Source: Eutreptiella sp. 'Long Island Sound 2002' (taxonomy: Eukaryota > Euglenozoa > Euglenophyceae > Eutreptiales > Eutreptiaceae). Taken from it: DNA of 64,000 bases. The DNA lies in NCBI GenBank assembly GCA_964036045.1, contig OZ038384.1, forward strand, positions 97,761,600-97,825,599, in the 5' to 3' direction. The notes below the pieces were generated by a model. The model saw only the letters and a list, made by a program, of their open reading frames with translations, did no database searches and had not been told where the DNA came from. A program made the translations under genes and the position numbers. Shown here one piece after another: positions 23,680-36,777 of this stretch; position 1 is the first letter of the stretch, and the number at the start of each line of letters is the position of its first letter.

Positions 23680-26600
23680 CTAGTGCGAATGCCCGCGCTT
23701 GAAGCGCGGGCCATATCACTATATCACCATAGCACCATATCTCACACCGCACCGCATTTCGCATACCCAATACTACACACCTCATGTCCCGTACCTCATA
23801 TCCCGTGCCACCTGACTCATGTCTCAAACATCATATCCCGTACCCCATGAGTGAAATATACCCCTCCTAAACTGTACTCTGACACCACATTTGACACCGC
23901 GATTCCCATAATCCATATTTCTAAACACATCACCCATACCTCACACTGTGTACAACATACCGCATATCCCGTACCGGGTATCCCGTACGTCATGACTTCT
24001 GTCTCAAACCTCATATCCCGTACTCTATAAGCGAGAGAACTGTCGCCACTGCTGCCTGTTGGCTAAAATCGCCAAAAGTGAACAGGCGGGATTATTCGTG
24101 CAGATACCCGGATAATCGATTGTACAGTACATACAGATTTTTAAACCACGTGATTCCATGATTGCGGATCGATTTGTCATGCCAGAAATCGAAATCGCAA
24201 ATCCGCCAGATGCCATTTGACGGGCACGCGCGCGCGCCAGCAGCCGCGTGCACAATTGGGAGGATTTTTTGGGTATGACGAACGACGACGACGACGACGA
24301 ACGAACCATACCACAATTAAATATATTAACTAGTGCCAATGCCCGCGCTTGAAGCGCGGGCCATATCACTATATCACCATAGCACCATATCTCACACCGC
24401 ACCGCATTTCGCATACCCAATACTACACACCTCATGTCCCGTACCTCATATCCCGTGCCACCTGACTCATGTCTCAAACATCATATCCCGTACCCCATGA
24501 GTGAAATATACCCCTCCTAAACTGTACTCTGACACCACATTTGACACCGCGATTCCCATAATCCATATTTCTAAACACATCACCCATACCTCACACTGTG
24601 TACAACATACCGCATATCCCGTACCGGGTATCCCGTACCTCATGACTTCTGTCTCAAACCTCATATCCCATACTCTATAAGCGAGAGAACTGTCGCCACT
24701 GCTGCCTGTTGGCTAAAATCGCCAAAAGTGAACAGGCGGGATTATTCGTGCAGATACCCGGATAATCGATTTTACAGTACATACAGATTTTCAAAACACG
24801 TGATTCCATGATTTCGGATCGATTTGTCGTGCCAGAGATCGAAATCGCAAATCCGCCAGATGCCATTTGACGGGCACGCGCGCGCGCCAGCAGCAGCGTG
24901 CACAATTGGGAGGATTTTTTGGGTATGACGAACGACGACGACGACGACGAACGAACCATACCACAATTAAATATATTAACTAGTACGAATGCCCGCGCTT
25001 GAAGCGCGGGCCATATCACTATATCACCATAGCACCATATCTCACACCGCACCGCATTTCGCATACCCAATACAACACACCTCATGTCCCGTACCTCATA
25101 TCCCGTGCCACTTGACTCATGTCTCAAACATCACATCCCGTACCCCATGAGTGAAATATACCCCTCCTAAACTGTACTCTGACACCACATTTGACACCGC
25201 GATTCCCATAATCCATATTTCTAAACACATCACCCATACCTCACACTGTGTACAACATACCGCATATCCCGTACCGGGTATCTCGTACCTCATGACTTCT
25301 GTCTCAAACCTCATATCCCGTACTCTACAAGCGAGAGAACTGTCGCCACTGCTGCCTGTTGGCTAAAATCGCCAAAAGTGAACAGGCGGGATTATTCGTG
25401 CAGATACCCGGATAATCGATTGTACAGTACATACATATTTTCAAAACACGTGATTCCATGATTTCAGATCGATTTGTCGTGCCAGAAATCGAAATCGCAA
25501 ATCCGCCAGATGCCATTTGACGGGCACGCGCGCGCGCCAGCAGCAGCGTGCACAATTGGGTGGATTTTTTGGGTATGACGAACGACGACGACGACGACGA
25601 ACGAACCATACCACAATTAAATACATTAACTAGTGCGAATGCCCGCGCTTGAAGCGCGGGCCATATCACTATATCACCATAGCACCATATCTCACACCGC
25701 ACCGCATTTCGCATACCCAATACAACACACCTCATGTCCCGTACCTCATATCCCGTGCCACCTGACTCATGTCTCAAACATCATATCCCGTACCCCATGA
25801 GTGAAATATACACCTCCTAAACTGTACTCTGACACCACATTTGACACCGCGATTCCCATAATCCATATTTCTAAACACATCACCCATACCTTACACTGTG
25901 TACAACATACCGCATATCCCGTACCGGGTATCCCGTACCTCATGACTTCTGTCTCAAACCTCATATCCCGTACTCTATAAGCGAGAGAACTGTCGCCACT
26001 GCTGCCTGTTGGCTAAAATCGCCAAAAGTGAACAGGCAGATTATTCGTGCAGATACCCGGATAATCGATTTTACAGTACATACAGATTTTCAAAACACGT
26101 GATTCCATGATTTCGGATCGATTTGTCGTGCCAGAAATCGAAATCGCAAATCCGCCAGATGCCATTTGACGGGCACGCGCGCGCCAGCAGCAGCGTGCAC
26201 AATTGGGAGGATTTTTTGGGTATGACGAACGACGACGACGACGACGAACGAACCATACCACAATTAAATATATTAACTAGTGCGAATGCCCGCGCTTGAA
26301 GCGCGGGCCATATCACCATATCACCATAGCACCATATCTCACACCGCACCGCATTTCGCATACCCAATACAACACACCTCATGTCCCGTACCTCATATCC
26401 CGTGCCACCTGACTCATGTCTCAAACATCATATCCCGTACCCCATGAGTGAAATATACACCTCCTAAGCTGTACTCTGACACCACATTTGACACCGCGAT
26501 TCCCATAATCCATATTTCTAAACACATCACCCATACCTCACACTGTGTACAACATACCGCATATCCCGTACCGGGTATCCCGTACCTCATGACTTCTGTC

Positions 26601-29526
26601 TCAAACCTCATATCCCGTACTCTATAAGCGAGAGAACTGTCGCCACTGCTGCCTGTTGGCTAAAATCGCCAAAAGTGAACAGGCGGGATTATTCGTGCAG
26701 ATACCCGGATAATCGATTGTACAGTACATACAGATTTTCAAAACACGTGATTCCATGATTTCGGATCGATTTGTCGTGCCAGAAATCGAAATCGCAAATC
26801 CGCCAGATGCCATTTGACGGGCACGCGCGCGCGCCAGCAGCAGCGTGCACAATTGGGAGGATTTTTTGGGTATGACGAACGACGACGACGACGACGAACG
26901 AACCATACCACAATTAAATATATTAACTAGTGCGAATGCCCGCGCTTGAAGCGCGGGCCATATCACTATATCACCATAGCACCATATCTCACACCGCACC
27001 GCATTTCGCATACCCAATACAACACACCTCATGTCCCGTACCTCATATCCCGTGCCACCTGACTCATGTCTCAAACATCACATCCCGTACCCCATGAGTG
27101 AAATATACCCCTCCTAAACTGTACTCTGACACCACATTTGACACCGCGATTCCCATAATCCATATTTCTAAACACATCACCCATACCTCACACTGTGTAC
27201 AACATACCGCATATCCCGTACCGGGTATCCCGTACCTCATGACTTCTGTCTCAAACCTCATATCCCGTACTCTATAAGCGAGAGAACTGTCGCCACTGCT
27301 GCCTGTTGGCTAAAATCGCCAAAAGTGAACAGGCGGGATTATTCGTGCAGATACCCGGATAATCGATTGTACAGTACATACAGATTTTTAAACCACGTGA
27401 TTCCATGATTGCGGATCGTTTTGTCATGCCAGAAATCGAAATCGCAAATCCGCCAGATGCCATTTGACGGGCACGCGCGCGCGCCAGCAGCAGCGTGCAC
27501 AATTGGGAGGATTTTTTGGGTATGACGAACGACGACGACGACGACGAACGAACCATACCACAATTAAATATATTAACTAGTGCGAATGCCCGCGCTTGAA
27601 GCGCGGGCCATATCACTATATCACCATAGCACCATATCTCACACCGCACCGCATTTCGCATACCCAATACAACACACCTCATGTCCCGTACCTCATATCC
27701 CGTGCCACCTGACTCATGTCTCAAACATCATATCCCGTACCCCATGAGTGAAATATACCCCTCCTAAACTGTACTCTGACACCACATTTGACACCGCGAT
27801 TCCCATAATCCATATTTCTAAACACATCACCCATACCTCACACTGTGTACAACATACCGCATATCCCGTACCGGGTATCCCGTACCTCATGACTTCTGTC
27901 TCAAACCTCATATCCCGTACTCTATAAGCGAGAGAACTGTCGCCACTGCTGCCTGTTGGCTAAAATCGCCAAAAGTGAACAGGCGGGATTATTCGTGCAG
28001 ATACCCGGATAATCGATTTTACAGTACATACAGATTTTCAAAACACGTGATTCCATGATTTCGGATCGATTTGTCGTGCCAGAGATCGAAATCGCAAATC
28101 CGCCAGATGCCATTTGACGGGCACGCGCGCGCGCCAGCAGCAGCGTGCACAATTGGGAGGATTTTTTGGGTATGACGAACGACGACGACGACGACGAACG
28201 AACCATACCACAATTAAATATATTAACTAGTACGAATGCCCGCGCTTGAAGCGCGGGCCATATCACTATATCACCATAGCACCATATCTCACACCGCACC
28301 GCATTTCGCATACCCAATACAACACACCTCATGTCCCGTACCTCATATCCCGTGCCACTTGACTCATGTCTCAAACATCACATCCCGTACCCCATGAGTG
28401 AAATATACCCCTCCTAAACTGTACTCTGACACCACATTTGACACCGCGATTCCCATAATCCATATTTCTAAACACATCACCCATACCTCACACTGTGTAC
28501 AACATACCGCATATCCCGTACCGGGTATCTCGTACCTCATGACTTCTGTCTCAAACCTCATATCCCGTACTCTACAAGCGAGAGAACTGTCGCCACTGCT
28601 GCCTGTTGGCTAAAATCGCCAAAAGTGAACAGGCGGGATTATTCGTGCAGATACCCGGATAATCGATTGTACAGTACATACAGATTTTCAAAACACGTGA
28701 TTCCATGATTTCAGATCGATTTGTCGTGCCAGAAATCGAAATCGCAAATCCGCCAGATGCCATTTGACGGGCACGCGCGCGCGCCAGCAGCAGCGTGCAC
28801 AATTGGGTGGATTTTTTGGGTATGACGAACGACGACGACGACGACGAACGAACCATACCACAATTAAATATATTCACTAGTGCGAATGCCCGCGCTTGAA
28901 GCGCGGGCCATATCACTATATCACCATAGCACCATATCTCACACCGCACCGCATTTCGCATACCCAATACAACACACCTCATGTCCCGTACCTCATATCC
29001 CGTGCCACCTGACTCATGTCTCAAACATCATATCCCGTACCCCATGAGTGAAATATACCCCTCCTAAACTGTACTCTGACACCACATTTGACACCGCGAT
29101 TCCCATAATCCATATTTCTAAACACATCACCCATACCTCACACTGTGTACAACATACCGCATATCCCGTACCGGGTATCCCGTACCTCATGACTTCTGTC
29201 TCAAACCTCATATCCCGTACTCTATAAGCGAGAGAACTGTCGCCACTGCTGCCTGTTGGCTAAAATCGCCAAAAGTGAACAGGCGGGATTATTCGTGCAG
29301 ATACCCGGATAATCGATTTTACAGTACATACAGATTTTCAAAACACGTGATTCCATGATTTCGGATCGATTTGTCGTGCCAGAAATCGAAATCGCAAATC
29401 CGCCAGATGCCATTTGACGGGCACGCGCGCGCGCCAGCAGCAGCGTGCACAGTTGGGAGGATTTTTTGGGTATGACGAACGACGACGGCGACGACGAACG
29501 AACCATACCACAATTAAATATATTAA
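23680..29526 (-). repeat. Higher-order repeat, period 3247 bp (five units)
   Basis: Rare variants recur 3247 bases apart. TAGTACGAAT is at 24981 and 28228, CAGAGATCG near 24834 and 28081, CACTTGACTC near 25111 and 28358, ACTCTACAAG near 25323 and 28570, and TTGGGTGGATT near 25556 and 28803. The offset equals four 650-bp units plus the 647-bp unit, so a block of several units was copied as a whole. Confidence 0.75.
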
Positions 29527-32245
29527 CTAGTGCGAATGCCCGCGCTTGAAGAGCGGGCCATATCACCATATCACCATAGCACCATATCTCACACCGCACC
29601 GCATTTCACATACCCAATACAACACACCTCATGTCCCGTACCTCATATCCCGTGCCACCTGACTCATGTCTCAAACATCATATCCCGTACCCCATGAGTG
29701 AAATATACCCCTCCTAAGCTGTACTCTGACACCACATTTGACACCGTGATTCCCATAATCCATATTTCTAAACACATCACCCATACCTCACACTGTGTAC
29801 AACATACCGCATATCCCGTATCGGGTATCCCGTACCTCATGACTTCTGTCTCAAACCTCATATCCCGTACTCTATAAGCGAGAGAACTGTCACTGCTGCC
29901 TGTTGGCTAAAATCGCCAAAAGTGAACAGGCGGGATTATTCGTGCAGATACCCGGATAATCGATTTTACAGTACATACAGATTTTCAAAACACGTGATTC
30001 CATGATTTCGGATCGATTTGTCGTGCCGAAATCGAAATCGCAAATCCGCCAGATGCCATTTGACGGGCACGCGCGCGCGCCAGCAGCAGCGTGCACAATT
30101 GGGAGGATTTTTTGGGTATAACGAACGACGACGACGACGACGAACGAACCATACCACAATTAAATATATTAACTAGTTCAAGTGCCCGCGCTTGAAGCGC
30201 GTCCATATCACCATATCACCATAGCACCATATCTCACACCGCACCGCATTTCGCAAACCCAATACAACACACCTCATGTCCCGTACCTCATATCCCGTGC
30301 CACATGACTCATGTCTCAAACATCATATCCCGTACTCTATGAGTGAAATTTACCCCTCCCAAACTGTACTCTGACACCACATTTGACACCGCGATTCGCA
30401 TCATCCATATTTCCAAACACATCACCCATACCTCACACTGTGTACCACATACCGCATATCCCGTACCTCGTATCCCGTACGTCATGGATCATGTCTCAAA
30501 TCTCATATCCCGTACTCTATCAAACATCATATCCCGTACTCTATGAGTGAAATATACCCCTCCTAAACTGTACTCTGACACCACATTTGACACCGCAATT
30601 CGCATATTCCATATTTCGAAACACATCACCCATGCCTCACACTGTGTACAACATACCGCATATCCCGTACCTCGTATCCCGTACCTCATGACTCATGTCT
30701 CATCCCCAATATCCCCTACTCTATAAGCCAGAGCGCCACTGCTGCCTGTTGGCTAAAATCGCCAAAGGTCAACAGGCGGGATTATTCGTGCAGATACCCG
30801 GATAATCGATTGTACAGTACATTCAAATTACATGAATCCATGATTTCAGATCGATTTGTCCTGCCAGAAATCGAAATCGCAAATCCGCCAGATGCCATTT
30901 GACGGGCACGCGCGCGCGCCAGCAGCAGCGTGCACAATTGGGTGGATTTTTTGGGTATGACGAACGACGACAACGACGACGACGACGACGAACGAACCAT
31001 ACGACAATTAAATATAATAACTAGTGCGAATGCCCGCGCTTGAAGCGCGGGCCATATCACCATATCACCATAGCACCATATCTCACACCGCACCGCATTT
31101 CGCAAACCCAATACAACACACCTCATGTCCCGTACCTCATATCCCGTGCCACATGACTCATGTCCCAAACATCATATCCCGTACTCTATGAGTGAAATTT
31201 ACCCCTCCTAAACTGTACTCTGACACCACATTTGACACCGCAATTCGCATAATCCATATTTCCAAACACATCACCCATACCTCACCCTGTGTACAACATA
31301 CCGCATATCCCGTACCGGGTATCTCGTACCTCAAGACTCATGTCTCAAACCTCGTATCCCGTACTCTATAAGCGAGAGAACTGTCGCCACTGCTGCCTGT
31401 TGGCTAAAATCGCCAAAAGTCAACAGGCGGGATTATTCGTGCAGATACCCGGATAATCGATTGTACAGTACATCCAGATTTTTAAAACACGTGATTCCAT
31501 GATTTTCGAAACACATGATTCCATGATTTCAGATCGATTTCTCGTGCCAGAAATCGAAATCGCAAATCCGCCAGATGCCATTAGACGGGCACGCGCGCGC
31601 GCCAGCAGCAGCGTGCACAATTGGGAGAATTTTTTGGGTATGACGGACGACGACAACAAACGACGACGACGAACCATACCACAATTAAATATATTAACTA
31701 GTGCGAATGCCCGCGCTTGAAGCGCGGGCCATATCACCATATCACCATAGCACCATATCTCACACCGCACCGCATTTCGCATACCCAACACAACACACCT
31801 CATGTCCCGTACCTCATATCCCGTGCCACATGACTCATGTCTCAAACATCATATCCCGTACTCTATGAGTGAAATTTACCCCTCCTAAGCTGTACTCTGA
31901 CACCACATTTGACACCGCAATTCGCATAAGCCATATTTCCAAAAAACATCACCCATACCTCACACTGTGTACAACATACCGCATATCCCGTACCGGGTAT
32001 CCCGTACCTCAAGACTCATGTCTGAAACATCATATCCCGTACTCTATGAGTGAAATATACCCCTGCTAAACTGTACTCTGACACCACATTTGACACCGCG
32101 ATTCCCATAATCCATATTTCGAAACACATCACCCATACCTCACACTGTGTACAACATACCGCATATCCCGTACCGGGTATCCCGTACCTCATGACTCATG
32201 TCATAAACCTCATATCCCGTACTCTATGAGGGAGAGAACTGTACC

Positions 32246-32249
32246 CTAT
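32246..32249. other. Target site duplication CTAT, left
   Basis: CTAT directly precedes the left LTR and recurs at 49511-49514 directly after the right LTR. Four bases is one fewer than the five usual for Ty3/gypsy elements. Confidence 0.65.
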
Positions 32250-35200
32250 TGACGCGTTCCCGTGGGGGGCCGGCCACGCGACGCTGCGGTGACACGCACA
32301 GGTGAGCAGGCAGGCAAAGCACTACGCTCACAAGGGCATCAATACGCTCGTGTCATGTGACAAAGCGTTTCAGGATCCTTGCCACTCTGCAACAAGGGAA
32401 CGAAAGTATGTACAGGAACACATCAGGATATGTACACATGGGGTTAAGACTGGACTGGGGTAAGGGCATCACAGGACAATAGACACTCAGTCCTAACTCG
32501 TATCCCAATCCCAGGTCCGACCCTCTCAGTGGCTGGTGGGGGCGGGGGCTCAAACACAACCCATGCCCTGCTCAGCCCGGACCCTGAAACCCTGCCAATA
32601 GGGGAGGTGTCCCGCCCAGCGACAGGCGAGTTCCTGGGAACCAAGGGGCTCCAAGGCCAACCGACAGTGGCTCCTCATGCTCCCTTAACGGCAGGTCCCA
32701 ACTCCTCTCTGAGCCAGAGATATGGCCCCGCCATTATCACCCAGGAGTTGGTAGCTGAAAATGGGCTGTTTCAGCCCAAACTGATATTAACTCAAAAATC
32801 CCCAAAATTGACCCCTCGTCCGGACCCGCCAGAGGTAGGGACAAGGCAACTGACCCTATGCCCTTCGAGTACGAACTCTCTGGAGCCCTCACCCAACCTG
32901 GTTCCCTCTGAGGTCCCGGCATCAGGGCAACACGGATGAATCAAGTGGGGTCATGATGCCAAAATCACCAAAATTGGCGTCATTCCCACGCGTGGCTCGC
33001 CCGGCCAAGGTAAGGCCAATGGCTCACAGGATAGGAGACAGGACCTAGGACTTATATCTGAGTGCACAACTTGAAATTAGGTCCGAGCTCCCTGTGGGCT
33101 TAGAGAAATGGGGCCGCCAATTGACCACACGGAAGGGGGAAATTGGGGTCCCAAAATGGGGTCATTTTGGCTGCTTGAAATGAGCCAAAATTCGGGGTGC
33201 TCCCAATAGAATATCTCCACGCCGGCTTGGAGATCGGATCCGCCATTCCATACGCGATCCACCGGGAGTCCAACAGAGACTCCCATGCCCTTGGCTCCCA
33301 AAGATCTCCATGCCACCTGGCGTGGTGACGATCCCAATTGGGTCCACAAATGCCAAAATGGCAAAATTGCCCACACTCACTTTGGGCTAGCGCCTTAACA
33401 AAGGATGCTCCGCTTCGCCCACGTGGTGTGCGAACCATGGGGACCAATATACATAACACCCATGTCATATATGGTCCATTGGTCCATGCGTCCGGCGTGC
33501 ACGAGGGTTAGAACATGGGGCACGGCGGGCAGCAAAAGTGGAAAATTGCTCAAAATGGCCAAAAATGCGCACACTTATGGTTGGGGCAAATGAGGCACAT
33601 GCCCGACTTGGACCGGAGTGTGCCATAGGATTGGTATCAAGTCATATGTGTCCAACATATCTTTTGGGCGCCGCCCAACTCCTCCGGTATTGGGAATGGC
33701 AGGGTCGCCAAGTGAGCCCATGATTTGGGATAGTCCCAAATCGCCAACATGGCGGCCATGGTATGCCAATCTCAAGAGGAGTTATTCGCCGGGTCCAAGA
33801 TATGTTGGGCACCGAAGTATGTACCCTCATAACATACTTGGGTCATGATGTCAATTGATCGCAACGTTGAGATACACGGTCGCCACTTGACATCATGACG
33901 GGCCAAAAACGGCAAAATTGGCACAAAGACACACAAAAGTGCATTGAAAGGTGCACAATTATATTATAATATCTTCGGCTTGGATCGTGCAATCAACTAA
34001 TCCTTCTAAACACAATGACTTGACACCAATGACCTTCGATTCCACGTATGTGCTCCACTTGGGGCGCTTTGAAAGGTTACGAGCGCTACTTCCCAAGTGG
34101 GCACATGAAAATATGGAAAATTGCAAAACACACACCTTGCTCACAACGCATCGCTTCGGGATCGCCACACAAGCTTCCCTTCACGAAGGTTAGGCTTGCA
34201 ATGGATCATAGGGAGTATGGAGAAGGGGCTTGCACAATATGAGGTCCATTGGCGGGTTTGGCTTGGAGCGATAGACCCGCCAAATGGGCACGCAACACAA
34301 CACAAGGCACATACTCCATATTGCCCAAAAAGGTAGCTCCCCCCACGATATGTCATGCCCCTCCAAGGGCATAACTTTGTGTCAATCGCTCATAGGAACT
34401 CAAGGAGAGTTCCTATGCAACTCCAACACTTGCGCGCTACACTCGAAAGTTATCTTAACGCACGCAATCTCATGGCCAAAGAGTTATAACGCAAACTCTA
34501 CCCTCTTGACCATGATCCATTACACTAGCGCGCACGTGTGGAGACGCAAGGCATATAATGCTTCCTAAATTACGTCGGGAGTATTGTGAATACATCCCAC
34601 GTTTTCTTATCGTCAATACTCGCAAGCGGCACGAGATATGACCCTCACAAGTGGCCTCACGAATCAACTTTGTTTTGCCCATATCTCTGAGTCAAATGGA
34701 GGGCAAGAAAAAAGGAAGGTTGATTCGTGCATAGGGAAGCACGTAGGTCCACTCGAAAGAGGTCAAATCAAGAGCGGGGATGTCGAAGTGGAAAATCCGA
34801 TTTCGACATCCTGAAAAATTCGGATTAAGGTTGCGAGTGTAGAATGTGAAAATTGCGGATGCATCAACGCAATTCCTGAAGACTTTAGAGCCTTCGTCAC
34901 GGATAGCGTTAAAATTTCCATTATAAACAGTTAAACTGGCGGTTACGGTAAAGTCGCGATCCAACCGCCAGCAGTCAAAACAGTGAGTATCAGAACGGAA
35001 GCGTAAAAATTGACGGAAACAATATGAAAATAAAACCCTGCTGATTCCTGATATTCTGATACACAAATCTCCGCTGGCGGTGCACCGGTTGCCGATGCGG
35101 GGCTTTACGGCACGGAACACGCTCCCGCCGGGCTCGCACCGGGCGTCAACGGGCGCCTTCCGTACGTGGGCTTAGTGGACTGGAGACCGGTCTTCCCTTC

Positions 35201-35273
35201 CGTACATGGGGTTAGTGGACCGGAGACCGGTTGTATGCCCTAACCTAGCCATGGGGTTCTGGGTACCGCTTCA
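32250..35273 (-). repeat. 3' LTR (left copy)
   Basis: 3024 bp, matched base for base in length by 46487-49510. It is unusually long. A ~48-bp segment (CTTCCGTAC...AGACCGG) is tandemly duplicated at 35157-35232. Open frames of 60-150 codons on both strands occur in both LTRs, but none resembles a known protein. Promoter and polyadenylation signals were not assigned. Confidence 0.93.
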
Positions 35274-35284
35274 CCCCCCTCCTT
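35274..35284 (-). promoter_or_regulatory. Polypurine tract (plus-strand primer)
   Basis: On the minus strand AAGGAGGGGGG lies directly against the TGAAGCG end of the 3' LTR. This is the position and composition expected of the RNase H-resistant primer for second-strand synthesis. Confidence 0.85.
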
Positions 35285-36777
35285 AGAGCAAACCTTGGGG
35301 GGGGGCTCGATAACACCCACGCATGGCAGCGGGTACCCAGGACCACTTCCTGAAGGGGGGGGGGGTGTCACATCCTCACTTCAGGCTGATTCAGGGTAGG
35401 CTGCCCAAATCCCACAGTAAGATAGGTATGATGCTGTAAAAGCTCGTAGCACATGTATAGTATCAAGTATCAAGTATCAAGTCCCGGGTCCTGGCGGCGA
35501 TTGTTCGGCATCCAAAGTACCCGGTAGCCCATACCAGGCGCACCGGGTGCCGGCTGCTACGGTCACCACCACAGTGGCAGTGGCATACACGGCCAACATA
35601 GGCGACACACGACGACCGAGGTGGTCCCACAGGTCGAGAGCGACCACAAAGATCCATCAGGCTACCCCAAGCTTCCCAAGGCCCGCCGACTGGGGAGAGT
35701 CCCCACGGGTCCTTCCTCGGGCGCACCATGTCCATATCCATACGACGCGAGTCCAGAGTGATACAGCCGAACTCCTTAAGGGATCTTAAGGGAGCTCCTC
35801 CTTAAGGGATCGGGCATCAAGGCCGTCTTTTCCCCGCCCTATTACCACGAAGGCCATACATGAGGGAGTCCTCATGCAGTGTGGGCGGAGGCGTCGACTC
35901 CTCAAAACACCAGTTTCCCAGGCAGACTGACCGAGGTCAGGAGCACCGGAGGCCGCCATCCGACTGCAAGTGCGTCTGCGAATCGGTAGGCTCACACTGG
36001 GACTGACAGTGGCGGACCGCTGGGAGTGTAGTCAGGCAACTGGGCTTCCCGCTTGGCGCCATCAGGATCTCCACATCACAGCGAATAGGGCAACACGGTA
36101 TCACGAGCACTCAAACAGTAGAATCTGTACTCAGGTACTGGTCCAGGCTGGACCAGGCTGTAAGAACATGTACACGGCGACTCAAGGCGCCTTTGTATAC
36201 GATTCGCATCCCTTCGGGGGAAAAACAGTCCACATCTCAGTGATGGGCCGACAAGACTCAACATACAGATGCACATATCCTGGGGGGCAGAAAAAGATGC
36301 AATAAGCAGGGTAAATAGGCGTGTAAACACACTCTGGATAGAGCGCCAAACCACGCCCCGGCTAGGATAAGGCAATGCAGGAGGGTGGACAGGAAAACGC
36401 CTGAGTTCAGGTCATATATAGTCTCGAGACACACGTCGACTGGTCTGGATTCCGCAAGTGCCATGGAACCAGACCACACACCAAAAATCGCAATGCCGAT
36501 GACAGCGGCATTCGTTGCGCAACGTCGTATGGGCTTCAAGGCCCCAAGAGCTCAAAAATATGAAGGTCAGTCGCCCTACCTGGTTTCCCAAGGATTCAGC
36601 AGGGGGGGAGTGACGAATAGAAGAAGAGAGGGGCCATCCTCCTCTGGATTCAGCAGGGGGGGGTATATGGCCACTCCGATGGCAGGTCACCGAAAGATGA
36701 GAGAGCAAGCAAGTAAGGGACGATCCGTCGACCTCACAAGCGCTCAAAATGCATCAGGGGAGAGCTCGCGGCGCTGA
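35285..36777 (-). other. Non-coding 3' region of the LTR element
   Basis: About 1.5 kb between the Pol stop and the polypurine tract. No protein is recognisable. It holds G/C homopolymers (35299-35307, 35355-35365) and two copies of GGATTCAGCAGGGGGGG at 36592 and 36646. Confidence 0.6.

Larger units (their letters stand above)
20450..32249 (-). repeat. ~650-bp tandem array of Helitron-end units (left part)
   Basis: Units begin (plus strand) at A|CTAG at 20450, 21080, 21730, 22380, 23030, 23680, 24330, 24980, 25630, 26277, 26927, 27577, 28227, 28877, 29527, 30173, 31021 and 31698. Most are exactly 650 bp; 20450-21079 is 630, and 30173-31020 is 848 because of an internal duplication. Each unit has CTAG, seven bases, a hairpin with 10-bp arms (GCCCGCGCTT / AAGCGCGGGC), many ATCCCGTAC subrepeats, a GCGCGCGC tract and an (ACG)n run. 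On the minus strand, hairpin-7 nt-CTAG-T is the standard Helitron 3' terminus. Reading frames of about 150 and 65 codons recur only because the units are homogenised. Confidence 0.9.

Noticed and set aside
21425-29599. A 150-codon minus-strand frame repeated in about ten satellite units
   Set aside because: The frame runs straight across the Helitron hairpin and CTAG end, is rich in low-complexity Ser/Ala-Arg tracts from the ACG and GCGC runs, and survives only because units are near-identical.
34692-35120. 142-codon minus-strand frame in the LTR (154 codons in the other LTR)
   Set aside because: Present in both LTRs by duplication, with no family recognised; the LTR start region is normally regulatory.
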